This document shows positions 1 to 8,753 of a stretch of DNA of 64,000 nucleotides, piece after piece. Under the pieces are notes generated by a model, which made no database searches, had not been told where the DNA came from, and was given only the letters and a program-made list of their open reading frames with translations. Each line of letters begins with the position of its first letter. Position 1 is the first letter of the stretch. Location: NCBI GenBank assembly GCA_942490535.1, contig CALNXQ010000008.1, positions 496,001 to 560,000 of the forward strand. Reading direction: 5' to 3'. Position numbers and translations under genes: made by a program. Source of the stretch: JAEINY01 sp942490535 (GTDB lineage Bacteria > Bacteroidota > Bacteroidia > Bacteroidales > Marinilabiliaceae).

Positions 1-1048
1 CACCGTTGAAGCGGGTCATTTTGAGAAATGGATTGCTAAAGTCAGAACGATTCTGAATGAGCGCCCCATCGATTACCTGGTGGTGAACCACATGGAACCC
101 GATCACTCGGGAGCGATCCGCATCCTGACGGAGTTATATCCCCAGATGCAGATTGTGGGTAACAAAAAAACACTGCCCATGATCGAAGGTTACTACGGCA
201 TCACCACCAACACACTCACTGTTAAGGAGGGCGACACACTTGATCTGGGCACGAACAAACTCACTTTCTATACCGTCCCAATGGTGCATTGGCCCGAGTC
301 CATGGTCTGTTTTGAGGAAACCAACCAAATCCTGTTTTCTTCCGATGCCTTTGGCAGCTTCGGCACCCTGGATGGCGGCATTTTTGACGACGAGCTGGAT
401 TTTGATCACTATAAAGAGGAAATGCGCCGGTATTACTCCAACATTGTGGGGAAATACGGGAATCCGGTGCAAAAAGCCTTGTCCAAATTGGGTACTTTAG
501 ACCTTAAGATGATTGCCCCTTCCCATGGTCCTGTTTACCGCGAGCGCATCGCCGACATGGTAGCCATGTATGACCAGTGGAGCAAATATGAAGCTGAAGA
601 AGGTGTGGTCCTCGCCTATGCTTCCATGTATGGCAATACAGAAGAGATGGCGGAAGTAACGGCACGTGCCATTGCCGAAAACGGCATTAAGAATGTACGG
701 GTATACGATGTGAGCAAAACACATCCTTCCTTTATTATCTCTGACGTATTCAAATTCAAAGGCATCATCCTGGGCAGTCCCACCTACAGCAACGAACTGC
801 ATCCCAACATGGAAGCGTTAGTAATGAAGCTGCAGCACATGGGCATTGCCAACCATTACTTTGGTGTACTGGGCTCATTTACCTGGGCGGGTGCTGCCGT
901 GAAAAAACTGAACGAATTGGGTGAAAACCTCAAGTGGGAAGCAGTTGCCGAACCGGTAGAGGAAAAACATGCCTTGAAGGCTGACAAATACGAAGCTTGC
1001 TGGCAGCTGGGGCAGGCCATGGCAAAACGCCTAAAAGCAGATCGTTAA
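1..1048 (+). CDS. Flavodiiron protein (A-type flavoprotein, FprA-like), 5' end outside window
   Basis: The reading frame is open from base 2, so the start codon lies upstream; 348 residues are visible of a family usually near 400. The first part is a metallo-beta-lactamase-like domain with diiron ligands in order: HMEPDH (HxExDH, around base 109), MVHWPES, SDAFGSFG and APSHG. From about base 600 a flavodoxin-like FMN domain follows (ASMYGNTEEMAE, GSPTYSNE, GSFTWAG). Family knowledge: these cytoplasmic enzymes reduce O2 to water or NO to N2O in anaerobes, fed by rubredoxin or NADH-rubredoxin reductase. All ligands are present, so it should be active. Which of O2 or NO is the substrate cannot be read from the sequence. 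It is followed by a terminator and is not part of the polysaccharide locus. Confidence 0.95.
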   Translation, partial: TVEAGHFEKWIAKVRTILNERPIDYLVVNHMEPDHSGAIRILTELYPQMQIVGNKKTLPMIEGYYGITTNTLTVKEGDTLDLGTNKLTFYTVPMVHWPESMVCFEETNQILFSSDAFGSFGTLDGGIFDDELDFDHYKEEMRRYYSNIVGKYGNPVQKALSKLGTLDLKMIAPSHGPVYRERIADMVAMYDQWSKYEAEEGVVLAYASMYGNTEEMAEVTARAIAENGIKNVRVYDVSKTHPSFIISDVFKFKGIILGSPTYSNELHPNMEALVMKLQHMGIANHYFGVLGSFTWAGAAVKKLNELGENLKWEAVAEPVEEKHALKADKYEACWQLGQAMAKRLKADR

Positions 1049-1071
1049 ACTCGTGAATTGATATAGATTTC

Positions 1072-1102
1072 AAAGGCATCTGTTCTAGGTGCCTTTTTTT
1101 TT
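1072..1102 (+). terminator. Rho-independent terminator after the flavodiiron gene
   Basis: A 7-bp stem AAAGGCA/TGCCTTT with an 11-base loop runs directly into an uninterrupted T tract. It starts 24 bases after the flavodiiron stop codon, in the right orientation to end that transcript. Confidence 0.8.
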
Positions 1103-1179
1103 GTACTTTAAGGTTTGATGACAATGCCATATATAGCTTCATTGACATACTGTTAAAATAGAGTTCAATCAATTATAAA

Positions 1180-2437
1180 TGACTTACGGCAAATTCCGCG
1201 TAGCGGATGAAGTATTGTAGAATAGTCTGTCGCCAATTGATTTCTTTCCCCGCAGGGGATATAGAATCATTATAAATCTCGCTGGTATTCAGCACTATTT
1301 ACAGTTTAAACAATCGGAATAAATCACAGCGTATCGGAAGACGCATTTCGAGGGTATTTAGAAATGAAAATAATGGCCACCAAGGCTCTAAGTCACAAAG
1401 AATACCAGAAGACTACTGTTAGAATAATCAATGCTTTGTGTTACTTAGTGCATTTGAGCCTTTGTGGCAAAAAGTTAAAAATTAATCATTTTCGGACATC
1501 CCCATAGAGGGTAAGAAATCCATGATAATCTGTGGTTAAGAAAAAAACAGCCCCTCCTTTTGATCCAATTCCCATGCGGCGCATGCAATACCCTGCGGCC
1601 AACCACCTCCTGATTGCGCCTCCGCTTTCATCACTTAGTGTCCCGGGGTTCCACCCCGGGCTATTGTTATTTTACCCTTCAGGGTCATGCATTCGCGTTA
1701 ATTCGTGTCATTTGCGGTTAAAAAATCGGTGATAATCCGCATAATCTGTGGATCATTTTGTCTGAAGTACAGAGTCCACAGTCCATAGACAAATTCCGCG
1801 TAGCGGATGACGTGTTGGAGAATAAGATGTCGCCATTGGAATACTTTCCCCGCAAGGGATATAGAATCATTATAAATATCACTGGTATTCAGCACTATTT
1901 ACAGTTTAAACAATCGGAATAAATCACATCGTATCGGAAGCAGCATTTCTTCTCCCTATGAATAGGGAGACACAGAGGGTAAGAAATCGGTGATAATCCG
2001 TGGTTAAGAAAAAAGACAGAGAAACACCCACTGATCCGACTCCCATGCGGCGCATGCAATACCCTGCAGCCAACCACCTTCTGATTGCGCCTCGTCTTTC
2101 ATCACTTAGTGTTCCGGGGTTCCACCCCGGGCAATTGTTATTTTACCTTTCAGGGTAATGCATTCGCGTTAATTCGTGTCATTTGCGGTTAAAAAATCGG
2201 TGATAATCCGCATAATCTGTGGACCACTTTGTCCGAAGTACAGAGTCCACAGTCCATAGACAGATTCCGCGTAGCGGATGAAGTATTGTAGAATAGTTTG
2301 TCGCCAATGGAACACTTCCCCAGTAGGGTATAAAGAATTGCATGCCAGACAATAGAGAATCAATCTCTGCCCCATAGTTTTCAGCCTCCTTTTTATTTTT
2401 TTTTTTTTTGGGGGGGGAGGACTCCAGTACCTCACCA
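1180..2437. repeat. Composite hairpin-repeat region (three module copies)
   Basis: No credible gene lies between 1049 and 2642. Three copies of the hairpin ATTCCGCgtaGCGGAT start at 1193, 1793 and 2264. About 50 bases after each is a CCCC/GGGG-type hairpin followed by a GATATAGAA-like tail. Between them are a GCGGCGCATGC module, the strong hairpin CCCGGGGttccaCCCCGGG, an ACCCTtcAGGGT hairpin, and TCTCCCTAtgaaTAGGGAGA. Bases 1343-1510 hold an imperfect long palindrome (GCCACCAAGGCTC...GAGCCTTTGTGGC). The same modules recur at 6.9, 8.2, 45.7, 55 and 60 kb. Short open frames here are carried by the repeats and are not genes. Confidence 0.85.
2396..2417 (+). repeat. T14-G8 double homopolymer upstream of the UpxY gene
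   Basis: Fourteen T are followed directly by eight G, then a pyrimidine-rich stretch of about 170 bases leading to the UpxY gene at 2643. Such tracts are prone to slippage, so length may vary between cells or be misread. Confidence 0.7.
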
Positions 2438-2642
2438 ATCCATTTGATTCAATCAGCAGAAGAACAAGTCTGTCCCTTTTACTTCCCCCTCTTCATTCTT
2501 CACTGTTCACCATTAACTCTTCACTTTTTACTTTTAACATTTACCACTTCCCTTTCCACTTATCCCCACTCCATCTTGTTCGGTATTCTTCGCCCATTTA
2601 TGGACAATTTTTATTAAATTCGCATGTTAAACTGAATGGACT

Positions 2643-3152
2643 TTGGAGAATAATCAGTCAAATAACTGGTATGCACTATATACCAAATCGCGGGCAGAAA
2701 AAAAGGTGCTGGAGCAATTCACGCAGTTGGGTATTCATGCCTATTTGCCACTAAAGCGCACCTTACGTCAATGGAGCGATCGCAAAAAATGGGTCGAAAC
2801 ACCCATCATCAACTCCTACATCTTTGTCAACATTCCTGAGCATGAGAGCCGTCGGGTATTTGAGGCACACGGCGTGGTGGCCTTTGTATCGCACAAAGGT
2901 AAACCGGCAACCATCCCCGATCACGAAATCGAAGCCATGCGACGGGCCATCGAAAACCAGCTGGAATTCAACATGGAAGCCAATCGCCTTGAAAAAGGTC
3001 AGGTTGTTACCGTAACCTCTGGGCCGTTAGAAGGTATAAAGGGCGAAGTGTTGGAAGTACAGGGGAGCAAAAAACTACATTTACAAATCAGCCACATCGG
3101 GTACACCCTGGTGATTGATTTGGCCGATGCCACCTTTAAAAAAGAAGACTGA
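2643..3152 (+). CDS. UpxY-like transcription antiterminator (NusG family)
   Basis: 169 residues. An N-terminal NGN domain starts NWYALYTKSRAEKKV and includes LPLKRTLRQWSDRKKWVETP and NSYIFVNI. A C-terminal KOW-like domain (about 115-165) contains KGQVVTVTSGPLEGIKGEV. Bacteroides UpxY proteins are locus-specific NusG paralogues that let RNA polymerase read through the untranslated leader of their own capsule operon. Here it stands upstream of the whole polysaccharide block, although 7.5 kb of accessory genes intervene. The start is TTG at 2643: an in-frame stop at 2628 leaves no upstream ATG. A possible -7 box (TAAATTCG, 2615-2622) lies just upstream; no clear -33 box is seen. No UpxZ partner gene is visible. 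Confidence 0.9.
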   Translation: MENNQSNNWYALYTKSRAEKKVLEQFTQLGIHAYLPLKRTLRQWSDRKKWVETPIINSYIFVNIPEHESRRVFEAHGVVAFVSHKGKPATIPDHEIEAMRRAIENQLEFNMEANRLEKGQVVTVTSGPLEGIKGEVLEVQGSKKLHLQISHIGYTLVIDLADATFKKED

Positions 3153-3209
3153 TTCCATCCAAAAGCATTTTCATTACAACAAGTTAGGTACAAACCAAAA
3201 AACCGCTGA

Positions 3210-3312
3210 CTTGTTTATTTTATGGCTCTCATTAAACTCACTCCCTGTGACTGAGGGGGCGAAGCCATGGTATGAAGGGAGAATTTCAAGGATAAAAGCA
3301 TAAATAAACAAG
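3210..3312. repeat. Imperfect ~100-bp palindromic element after upxY
   Basis: The left arm CTTGTTTATTTTATGG (3210-3225) pairs with the right arm CATAAATAAACAAG (3299-3312) with one extra base. The interior is partly self-complementary (around GGCGAAGCC). A small hairpin ATTCCCCgttGGGGAT follows near 3391. No gene lies between 3153 and 3468. It could be a terminator or leader structure acted on by UpxY, or a small palindromic repeat. Confidence 0.45.
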
Positions 3313-3468
3313 CCTCCATACTTTGCTGACTTAGTATAAATCGCTGTAGCTGATTCAGCCTTGTAGATTAAACCAGTAACGATTATCAGATTCCCCGTTG
3401 GGGATTTCAGATTTGTTATCGACCAAAGCTAGTGCGCAAAAACAAGCAGACACCTATCAGATTTTTCA

Positions 3469-4380
3469 ATGGCTCCAAAAAAAATAAAAATTAAACCAAC
3501 CATAACCCATCCATCCGGTGATGTAAATAAAATTGAGCACCTGGAGGAGACCCCGTCTTTAGATACCGAAGCAACTGAGTTCGATGAAGAGGATCTGCCC
3601 ATTGAGGACTACATCTACAAGTCATCGGATGAGAAAAAAGAGGATATTAGGCGGTTCCGCGAATTGATAAATTTGAAGGAAGAAAACAGAACAGAAGAAG
3701 ATGCCATTGAGCTCTTATACACAGCTAAAAGACTTTTCTATAATCATCATGGTCTGGCTGCCATTGAACAGAGCAGACGGCAGATGATGTCCTTTTGGGA
3801 CCCGGAGGTGGACGATGAAGCTTATCCCGCGGAATTAAGTGGCTCAAGTCATGAAGACCGCAGTCAGCGCATCGACGATTTGCTGGATCATGCCTACCCC
3901 CTGGACGAGCTAAACACCATTAATTTCAACAAACTGGCTCAAAACCACCCGGAAATACCCTTGTTCAAACTCTTATACATCGAACAGATGGCCATAAAGG
4001 GAAAAAAAGAAAAGAGCATCCGCAGCAAATTGGAAGAGTTCTGCTCAGAGCATCCCAGCAACCTGTTGTTTCAAATATTGAATGACAAATTCCTGGCCCG
4101 AAACGAAAAAGCCTGTCAAATAATAACAACTGAATTACGGGAGACAGCCTCATTGGCTCAGCTGCTGAAACGAAACCACATCCATTCGGTGGAATTCTAC
4201 CTGCTGCATTCAACACTGTATGAAGCTCTGATCACTTCAAATGAGGTACTCCAAATGGATGCACTGATGCATGTCACCAATCTGCTTTTTCCCCATTTGG
4301 AAGATTTGTATGCCGGGAAGGAACTCTACAGTGAGTTATTAAAGGTGCAGTTTTGCCAGGCCGAACTGGCGATTAATTGA
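3469..4380 (+). CDS. Conserved hypothetical protein, paralogue of the 5512 gene
   Basis: 303 residues, starting at ATG 3469. I do not recognise a named family. From residue about 55 to the end it matches the C-terminal half of the 462-residue product at 5512-6900. Shared landmarks are EKKEDIRRFRELI / ERRQDIQKLEVLI, RLFYNHHGLAAIEQSRRQMM / RLFYNYYGYERIEENREQIM, and HPEIPLFKLLYIEQMA / YPDIPYLKFICIKEME. It looks all-helical with Leu-rich helices, suggesting a repeat or adaptor fold. The first 55 residues are acidic and unrelated to the paralogue. No signal peptide or membrane segment is seen. It is flanked by intergenic repeats, and the Uma2 gene lies between the two paralogues. Confidence 0.7.
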   Translation: MAPKKIKIKPTITHPSGDVNKIEHLEETPSLDTEATEFDEEDLPIEDYIYKSSDEKKEDIRRFRELINLKEENRTEEDAIELLYTAKRLFYNHHGLAAIEQSRRQMMSFWDPEVDDEAYPAELSGSSHEDRSQRIDDLLDHAYPLDELNTINFNKLAQNHPEIPLFKLLYIEQMAIKGKKEKSIRSKLEEFCSEHPSNLLFQILNDKFLARNEKACQIITTELRETASLAQLLKRNHIHSVEFYLLHSTLYEALITSNEVLQMDALMHVTNLLFPHLEDLYAGKELYSELLKVQFCQAELAIN

Positions 4381-4653
4381 AAGATATAGGCCGCATATTA
4401 TCAAGATCATAGGGAACACAAAAACAATCCCTCTAATCTGTGGACAGAAAAAGATAAATCCACAGATTTCACAGATGATCACAGATTCTTTTATGAGATA
4501 CAAATGATCATGAAGGTCAACACCAAGGCTCATTGAATGAATAAAACTAATTTATAAATTAAGGATTAAGCTTCTTAATTCTGCGGACAAAAACAATAAA
4601 CGGTGACAGTTCACGCATAACACCTGTCACAACACAACTCACTAGTATAATAC

Positions 4654-5274
4654 ATGCTAATCCACATTAATCAACTGGATCTTTCAAAGACCTACACCTA
4701 TACGGACTACCTGAAGTGGCAGTTCAAAACGCGTGTGGAGTTGATTTTAGGTAAAGTATTTAAGATGTCGCCGGCCCCCTCGCCCATTCATCAGGAAGTG
4801 GTATCGGCACTCAATGCCGCTTTATATCACTTTTTGAAAGAGAAAGATTGTAAAGTATTCCCGGCTCCCTTTGATGTACGATTAGACCGCGACCAGAATG
4901 GTATACACACGGTGGTTCAACCGGATATATGTGTGATTTGTGATTTGACAAAAATAGATGAGCGAGGCTGCAACGGGGCGCCGGACCTCATTATAGAGAT
5001 CATTTCACCCGCAACAGCCCGAAAAGACCTGCATGAGAAATATGACCTCTATGAACGCTCGGGAGTCAATGAGTATTGGATCATCCATCCTTTTGAACGC
5101 ACCTTAACGACCTTTCGCTTGCAGATGAATGGAACCTATCAACCGGGCAAACCATTAACCGAAGGCGATCAGGTCATCAGCTCAGTTATCGAAGGATTTA
5201 CGCTCAATCTTTCAGATGTCTTTCCCGCCAGGGTGGAAGAACCGTTGGAAAATTATACTGAAAATAGAATCTAA
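4654..5274 (+). CDS. Uma2 family protein (DUF820, PD-(D/E)XK nuclease fold)
   Basis: 206 residues, starting at ATG 4654. The family signature is clear: YTDYLKWQ, RVELILGKVFKMSPAPSPIHQ, then VVQPDICVICD and GAPDLIIEIISPAT, which supply the acidic residues of a restriction-endonuclease-like core, followed by KYDLYERSGVNEYWII. Members are very common in cyanobacteria and Bacteroidota; DNA cleavage is inferred from fold and the biological role is unknown. It sits alone between two paralogous hypothetical genes, with repeat-derived spacers of about 270 and 240 bases on either side. Confidence 0.9.
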   Translation: MLIHINQLDLSKTYTYTDYLKWQFKTRVELILGKVFKMSPAPSPIHQEVVSALNAALYHFLKEKDCKVFPAPFDVRLDRDQNGIHTVVQPDICVICDLTKIDERGCNGAPDLIIEIISPATARKDLHEKYDLYERSGVNEYWIIHPFERTLTTFRLQMNGTYQPGKPLTEGDQVISSVIEGFTLNLSDVFPARVEEPLENYTENRI

Positions 5275-5511
5275 TCGTTCGGAATCCCCATAATCTGTAA
5301 ACAAGAAAATGTTCGACCACAGATGATGAAGATTAAGAAATAAGAAAGCATGCCCTGAACCATTAGATAAATCCGATTAATCGGAGGACATCTTCCGTTT
5401 GAAAATGAAGAATAATCCATTTTAATCCCTCTAATCTGTGGACAGAAAAAGAAAAAGCGCCTCCACGATAACAGATAAACTCTAAATTCTCACAAATAAT
5501 TCACACGACCA

Positions 5512-6900
5512 GTGGCTAAAAAAAGAAAAAAACAAACCAGTACAGTTCATCTGTCACCAGCAAAATATATCCAAACCAAAGCCCGTCAACTACCGGTCGC
5601 GGAGTGCCTGGTAAACGCAGATTGGGCCGAAACAAAAATGGCCAATGTCACCATTGCCCGCCGCCACAACAATGGAAACATCACCTATGCCAGTTACCTG
5701 GTCGACTTGCTTTGCATGGGTGTGAAGGACTCCGATTTTCAATTTAATGTATCCAGCCTGGCATGGGATGATTTCAAAAAACAGCTCAATGACCACATGG
5801 AGATGTCGGTCATTGATTACACATTGGCTCACAACATCATTTTTGCGGGTTATGAGTTTGCCATTGAACTGGGTATTGAACCCTGCAAATCCTTCTCACA
5901 AACCACGCAATTCATGTTGGATGAAGACAATGACAATGTGGAGCTGATCGACATTGAGTGTGGACAGAATGGCATGCCCGTCGTGATCCGGGGTGATCAC
6001 AACACCCGTGAAGCCAACGAAACATACCATTTCTTGTGCAATACCCTGGGAGAAGAAAAAGTCATTCTAAGCGATATCGACGAGGAACTGGAGGCTGAGG
6101 ACCCCTACTATTTCGAAGAATACCTTTATGACAACCCAATAATAGAGCGGCGCCAGGATATCCAAAAGCTGGAAGTTCTCATACAGGACATAGAAAACAT
6201 CTCCCGGGAGGATTCCATGGCATTGGAAGAGGCCTGCAACCGTCTCTTCTATAATTATTATGGTTACGAACGGATTGAAGAGAACCGCGAACAGATCATG
6301 AACCTGTTCGATGTGGATATTGAAGCTGAACTGCCAGACCGCGTGCTGGGCTTTAAAGCACAGGAGCACCCGGATTGGCTGGCCATCGTGAACGAAACCA
6401 TTGATCAGCTGCAGGCAGAGAATACCATTGACATAAAATCAATCAGTGAGCAATACCCGGATATTCCCTACCTCAAATTCATTTGCATTAAGGAGATGGA
6501 ATTTAATGCGGAGTCCGGAAATGGCGATACAGCACCCATTGTACAACAGCTAAATACGTACATGACTGAGCACCCCGACTATTTCCTTTTGAAACTGATC
6601 CATGAGATCTATCTCATTAAAGGCCATGAGCAGCCTCAGATCATCACTGAAGAGATGATCCGCGAACAAACCCTGGGTGATCTGTTGGGTCATCAGCAGG
6701 CCATTCACTCATCCGAACTCCTGATGTTTGTCCTGGCCTATTTCGAGTATCTTCTTCGTGAGGAAGAGATCCTGACCGTTGATTCACTGATCACGTGTCT
6801 GGATTATTCCTATTCAGAACTGCAAGACAGCTTTGATTTCATTCGCACCGCCAATGTCATCTTTAAATTGCATTTCTGTCGTCAACAGTATCTAAAATAA
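5512..6900 (+). CDS. Conserved hypothetical protein, two-part (462 aa)
   Basis: 462 residues, starting at GTG 5512 (MAKKRKKQ); no ATG gives a comparable N-terminus. The N-terminal half (about 20-190) has conserved-looking segments: LPVAECLVNADWAETKMANVTIARR, YLVDLLCMGVKDSDF and YTLAHNIIFAGYEFAIELG. The C-terminal half (about 210-460) is acidic, helical and paralogous to the 3469 product. A linker rich in D/E/Y (EEELEAEDPYYFEEYL-like) joins them. I recognise no enzymatic motif and assign no function. The likely history is that one paralogue lost or gained the N-terminal domain around the intervening Uma2 gene. Confidence 0.75.
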   Translation: MAKKRKKQTSTVHLSPAKYIQTKARQLPVAECLVNADWAETKMANVTIARRHNNGNITYASYLVDLLCMGVKDSDFQFNVSSLAWDDFKKQLNDHMEMSVIDYTLAHNIIFAGYEFAIELGIEPCKSFSQTTQFMLDEDNDNVELIDIECGQNGMPVVIRGDHNTREANETYHFLCNTLGEEKVILSDIDEELEAEDPYYFEEYLYDNPIIERRQDIQKLEVLIQDIENISREDSMALEEACNRLFYNYYGYERIEENREQIMNLFDVDIEAELPDRVLGFKAQEHPDWLAIVNETIDQLQAENTIDIKSISEQYPDIPYLKFICIKEMEFNAESGNGDTAPIVQQLNTYMTEHPDYFLLKLIHEIYLIKGHEQPQIITEEMIREQTLGDLLGHQQAIHSSELLMFVLAYFEYLLREEEILTVDSLITCLDYSYSELQDSFDFIRTANVIFKLHFCRQQYLK

Positions 6901-6937
6901 TCTGTGCGGTAAAAAATTAATTCAATCATTGATCGAT

Positions 6938-7300
6938 GACAGTTTGTATAAGCTCTGCGAGGTATCCTGTATTTAGGATTGATAATTGTCTGCAATAATA
7001 AATTGCAGACGGCAAATTCCGCGTAGCGGATGAAGTGTTGTAGAGTAATCTGTTGTGAATTCACTATTTTCCCCGTAGGGGATATAGAACTGTTTACCAA
7101 ACGATAATGTTATTAGCTATGAAAACATCTAGTTATTTGTGAACTGCGATAAAAGCAATAATCCTTTTTAATCCCCCTAATCTGTGGACAAAAAAAGAAA
7201 ACCACAAATGACACAGATGAGCACAAATGGATAGGAAAAGGGACAAATAATTCATTCGTGATAATTGGCGTAATTCGCGGTTTAAAATAGTAACCACAGA
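6938..7300. repeat. Composite repeat, left copy flanking the HEPN/MNT genes
   Basis: This explains the gene-free stretch 6901-7365. It begins with small hairpins (CTCtgcGAG; ATCCTgtatttAGGAT), then ATTCCGCgtaGCGGAT at 7016 and TTCCCCgtaGGGGAT about 55 bases later. A tail reads through AATCTGTGGAC and ACCACAAATG to AATTCGCGGTTTAAAA. From 7016 on, the same order and near-identical sequence recur at 8321-8620, beyond the HEPN/MNT pair. Confidence 0.85.
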
Positions 7301-7365
7301 TTACTTAAAAAGAGAAACAACCAAAGCATCTTGACAATACCCTAAACCCTAACACTTAACATCTA

Positions 7366-7770
7366 ATGGAAAACCCCAAAGCAGTAAGGTGGCAAGAACG
7401 ATTCGTCAACTTTGAAAAAGCATTCAAACAATTAACCGATGCTGTTGACAGAATAGATAGCCTCGATGACTTGGCCAAAGAAGGCTTGATTCAACGCTTT
7501 GAATACACCTTGGAGTTAGCATGGAAAACCTTGAAAGATTATTTAGAAGCACAAGAAGTGATTGCAAAATTTCCCAAAGAAGTAATCAAACAAGCTTTTC
7601 AAACGGAATTAATTAGTGATGGTGAATTATGGTTGGAGATGCTTAAAAACAGAAACCTTTTAAGTCACACCTATAACGAAACCTATTTTACAGACTCAAT
7701 AAACAAGATCATTAAGAGTTATTACCAGGAGATTAAAGACTTATACAATTTCTTTAAGAATGAACAATAG
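7366..7770 (+). CDS. HEPN-domain toxin / nucleotidyltransferase substrate-binding protein (HI0074 family)
   Basis: 134 residues, starting at ATG 7366. It is a four-helix HEPN protein with RFEYTLELAWKTLKDYLE in the middle and the catalytic-type motif NRNLLSHTY (Rx4H) near residue 105. Family knowledge: HEPN proteins paired with MNT nucleotidyltransferases form type VII toxin-antitoxin modules, in which the HEPN RNase is silenced by adenylylation of a tyrosine near the Rx4-6H motif. The Y after the motif (SHTY) fits. It overlaps the MNT gene by 11 bases, the usual order and coupling. Confidence 0.92.
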   Translation: MENPKAVRWQERFVNFEKAFKQLTDAVDRIDSLDDLAKEGLIQRFEYTLELAWKTLKDYLEAQEVIAKFPKEVIKQAFQTELISDGELWLEMLKNRNLLSHTYNETYFTDSINKIIKSYYQEIKDLYNFFKNEQ

Positions 7771-8083
7771 TTTCGGCATAAGCGACCAATCCTTTAATGA
7801 ACTCATTAATGGCCTTAAGCAATACCCGGAGATAGAACAAGCCAGGATATTTGGTTCCAGAGCCATGAACACCTATAAAAAAGGGTCTGACATTGACATA
7901 GCCCTCTTTGGCCCCCGGCTGAAGCAAGCAACAATCGATAAGCTGGCCATTTATATGGATGAAGAAACAATCATTCCCTACTATATCGACTTCATCAACT
8001 ACAATACACTGGACAACGATGAACTAATAAAACACATCGATGAAAAAGGAGTTGTTTTTTATGAAAAAACCAGGGCAAAATAA
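7760..8083 (+). CDS. MNT-type nucleotidyltransferase antitoxin
   Basis: 107 residues, starting at ATG 7760 inside the end of the HEPN gene. The minimal nucleotidyltransferase signature is GSRAMNTYKKGSDIDIALFG (GSx10-11DxD) with a later acidic position in YYIDFINY. Expected role: AMP transfer to the HEPN partner, neutralising it. The operon stands alone between two long direct copies of the composite repeat (6938-7300 and 8243-8620), as if the pair moved or was fixed as a unit. Confidence 0.92.
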   Translation: MNNSFGISDQSFNELINGLKQYPEIEQARIFGSRAMNTYKKGSDIDIALFGPRLKQATIDKLAIYMDEETIIPYYIDFINYNTLDNDELIKHIDEKGVVFYEKTRAK

Positions 8084-8196
8084 AATTAAAACCGCCCTTA
8101 TATCAATTAAATGAGTCATCCTTTTTCCGGATTGGCAAGGATTAAAAATTAAACCACTGGAATTGATCAACCAAAGACAAAGTTTAATCTCCTTAA

Positions 8197-8214
8197 TCCC
8201 GATAGTTATCGGGA
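8197..8214. repeat. Perfect palindrome TCCCGATAGTTATCGGGA-type
   Basis: The CCCGATA/TATCGGG arms around a GT centre sit exactly where other copies of the surrounding repeat read AATCTGTGGAC. It looks like a small palindromic unit nested inside a repeat. Confidence 0.7.
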
Positions 8215-8242
8215 GTGGACAGAAAAAGATAAATCCACAGAT

Positions 8243-8663
8243 GACCGTTTGTATAACCGCCAGGAGGTATTCCGTTTTTAGGATTGAAAATAGCCTACTT
8301 TAAAAAATTGACTCCGTCAAATTCCGCGTAGCGGATAAAGTATTGTAGATTAGTCTGTCGCCAATTGACTATTTTCCCCGTAGGGGATATAGAACTGTTT
8401 ACCAAACGATAATGTTATTAGCTATGAAAATATCTAGTTATTTGTGAACTGCGATAAAAGCAATAATCCTTTTTAATCCCTCTAATCTGTGGACAAAAAA
8501 AAAAGAAAACCACAAATGAACACAAATAGACACAAATAAGTTAACGGCTCAATAGAAAAAAGGACAAATAATTCATTCGTGATAATTGGCCTAATTCGCG
8601 GTTTAAAAATATTAACCACAGAGAATTGGCCTAATTCGCGGTTTAAAAATATTAACCACAGAG
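8243..8663. repeat. Composite repeat, right copy, ending in a 40-bp tandem duplication
   Basis: This explains most of the gene-free stretch 8084-8753. It repeats the 6938-7300 block (ATTCCGC hairpin at 8321, TTCCCC/GGGGAT hairpin at about 8373, the same AACTGTTTACCAAACGATAATG stretch). It ends with a 40-base unit containing AATTGGCCTAATTCGCGG present twice head to tail (8584-8623 and 8624-8663). Confidence 0.85.
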
Positions 8664-8753
8664 ATTACCTTTAAAGGGAAATAAACAATGAACCTTGACA
8701 ATACACTGAAACACCACGTACTTTTACCTGAAAACTTATAGCAAGCAATAACA

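Noticed and set aside
1532..2077. Open frames on both strands in the first repeat region
   Set aside because: Same repeat-derived sequences as at 46-48 and 55-57 kb; no codon bias or conserved protein features.
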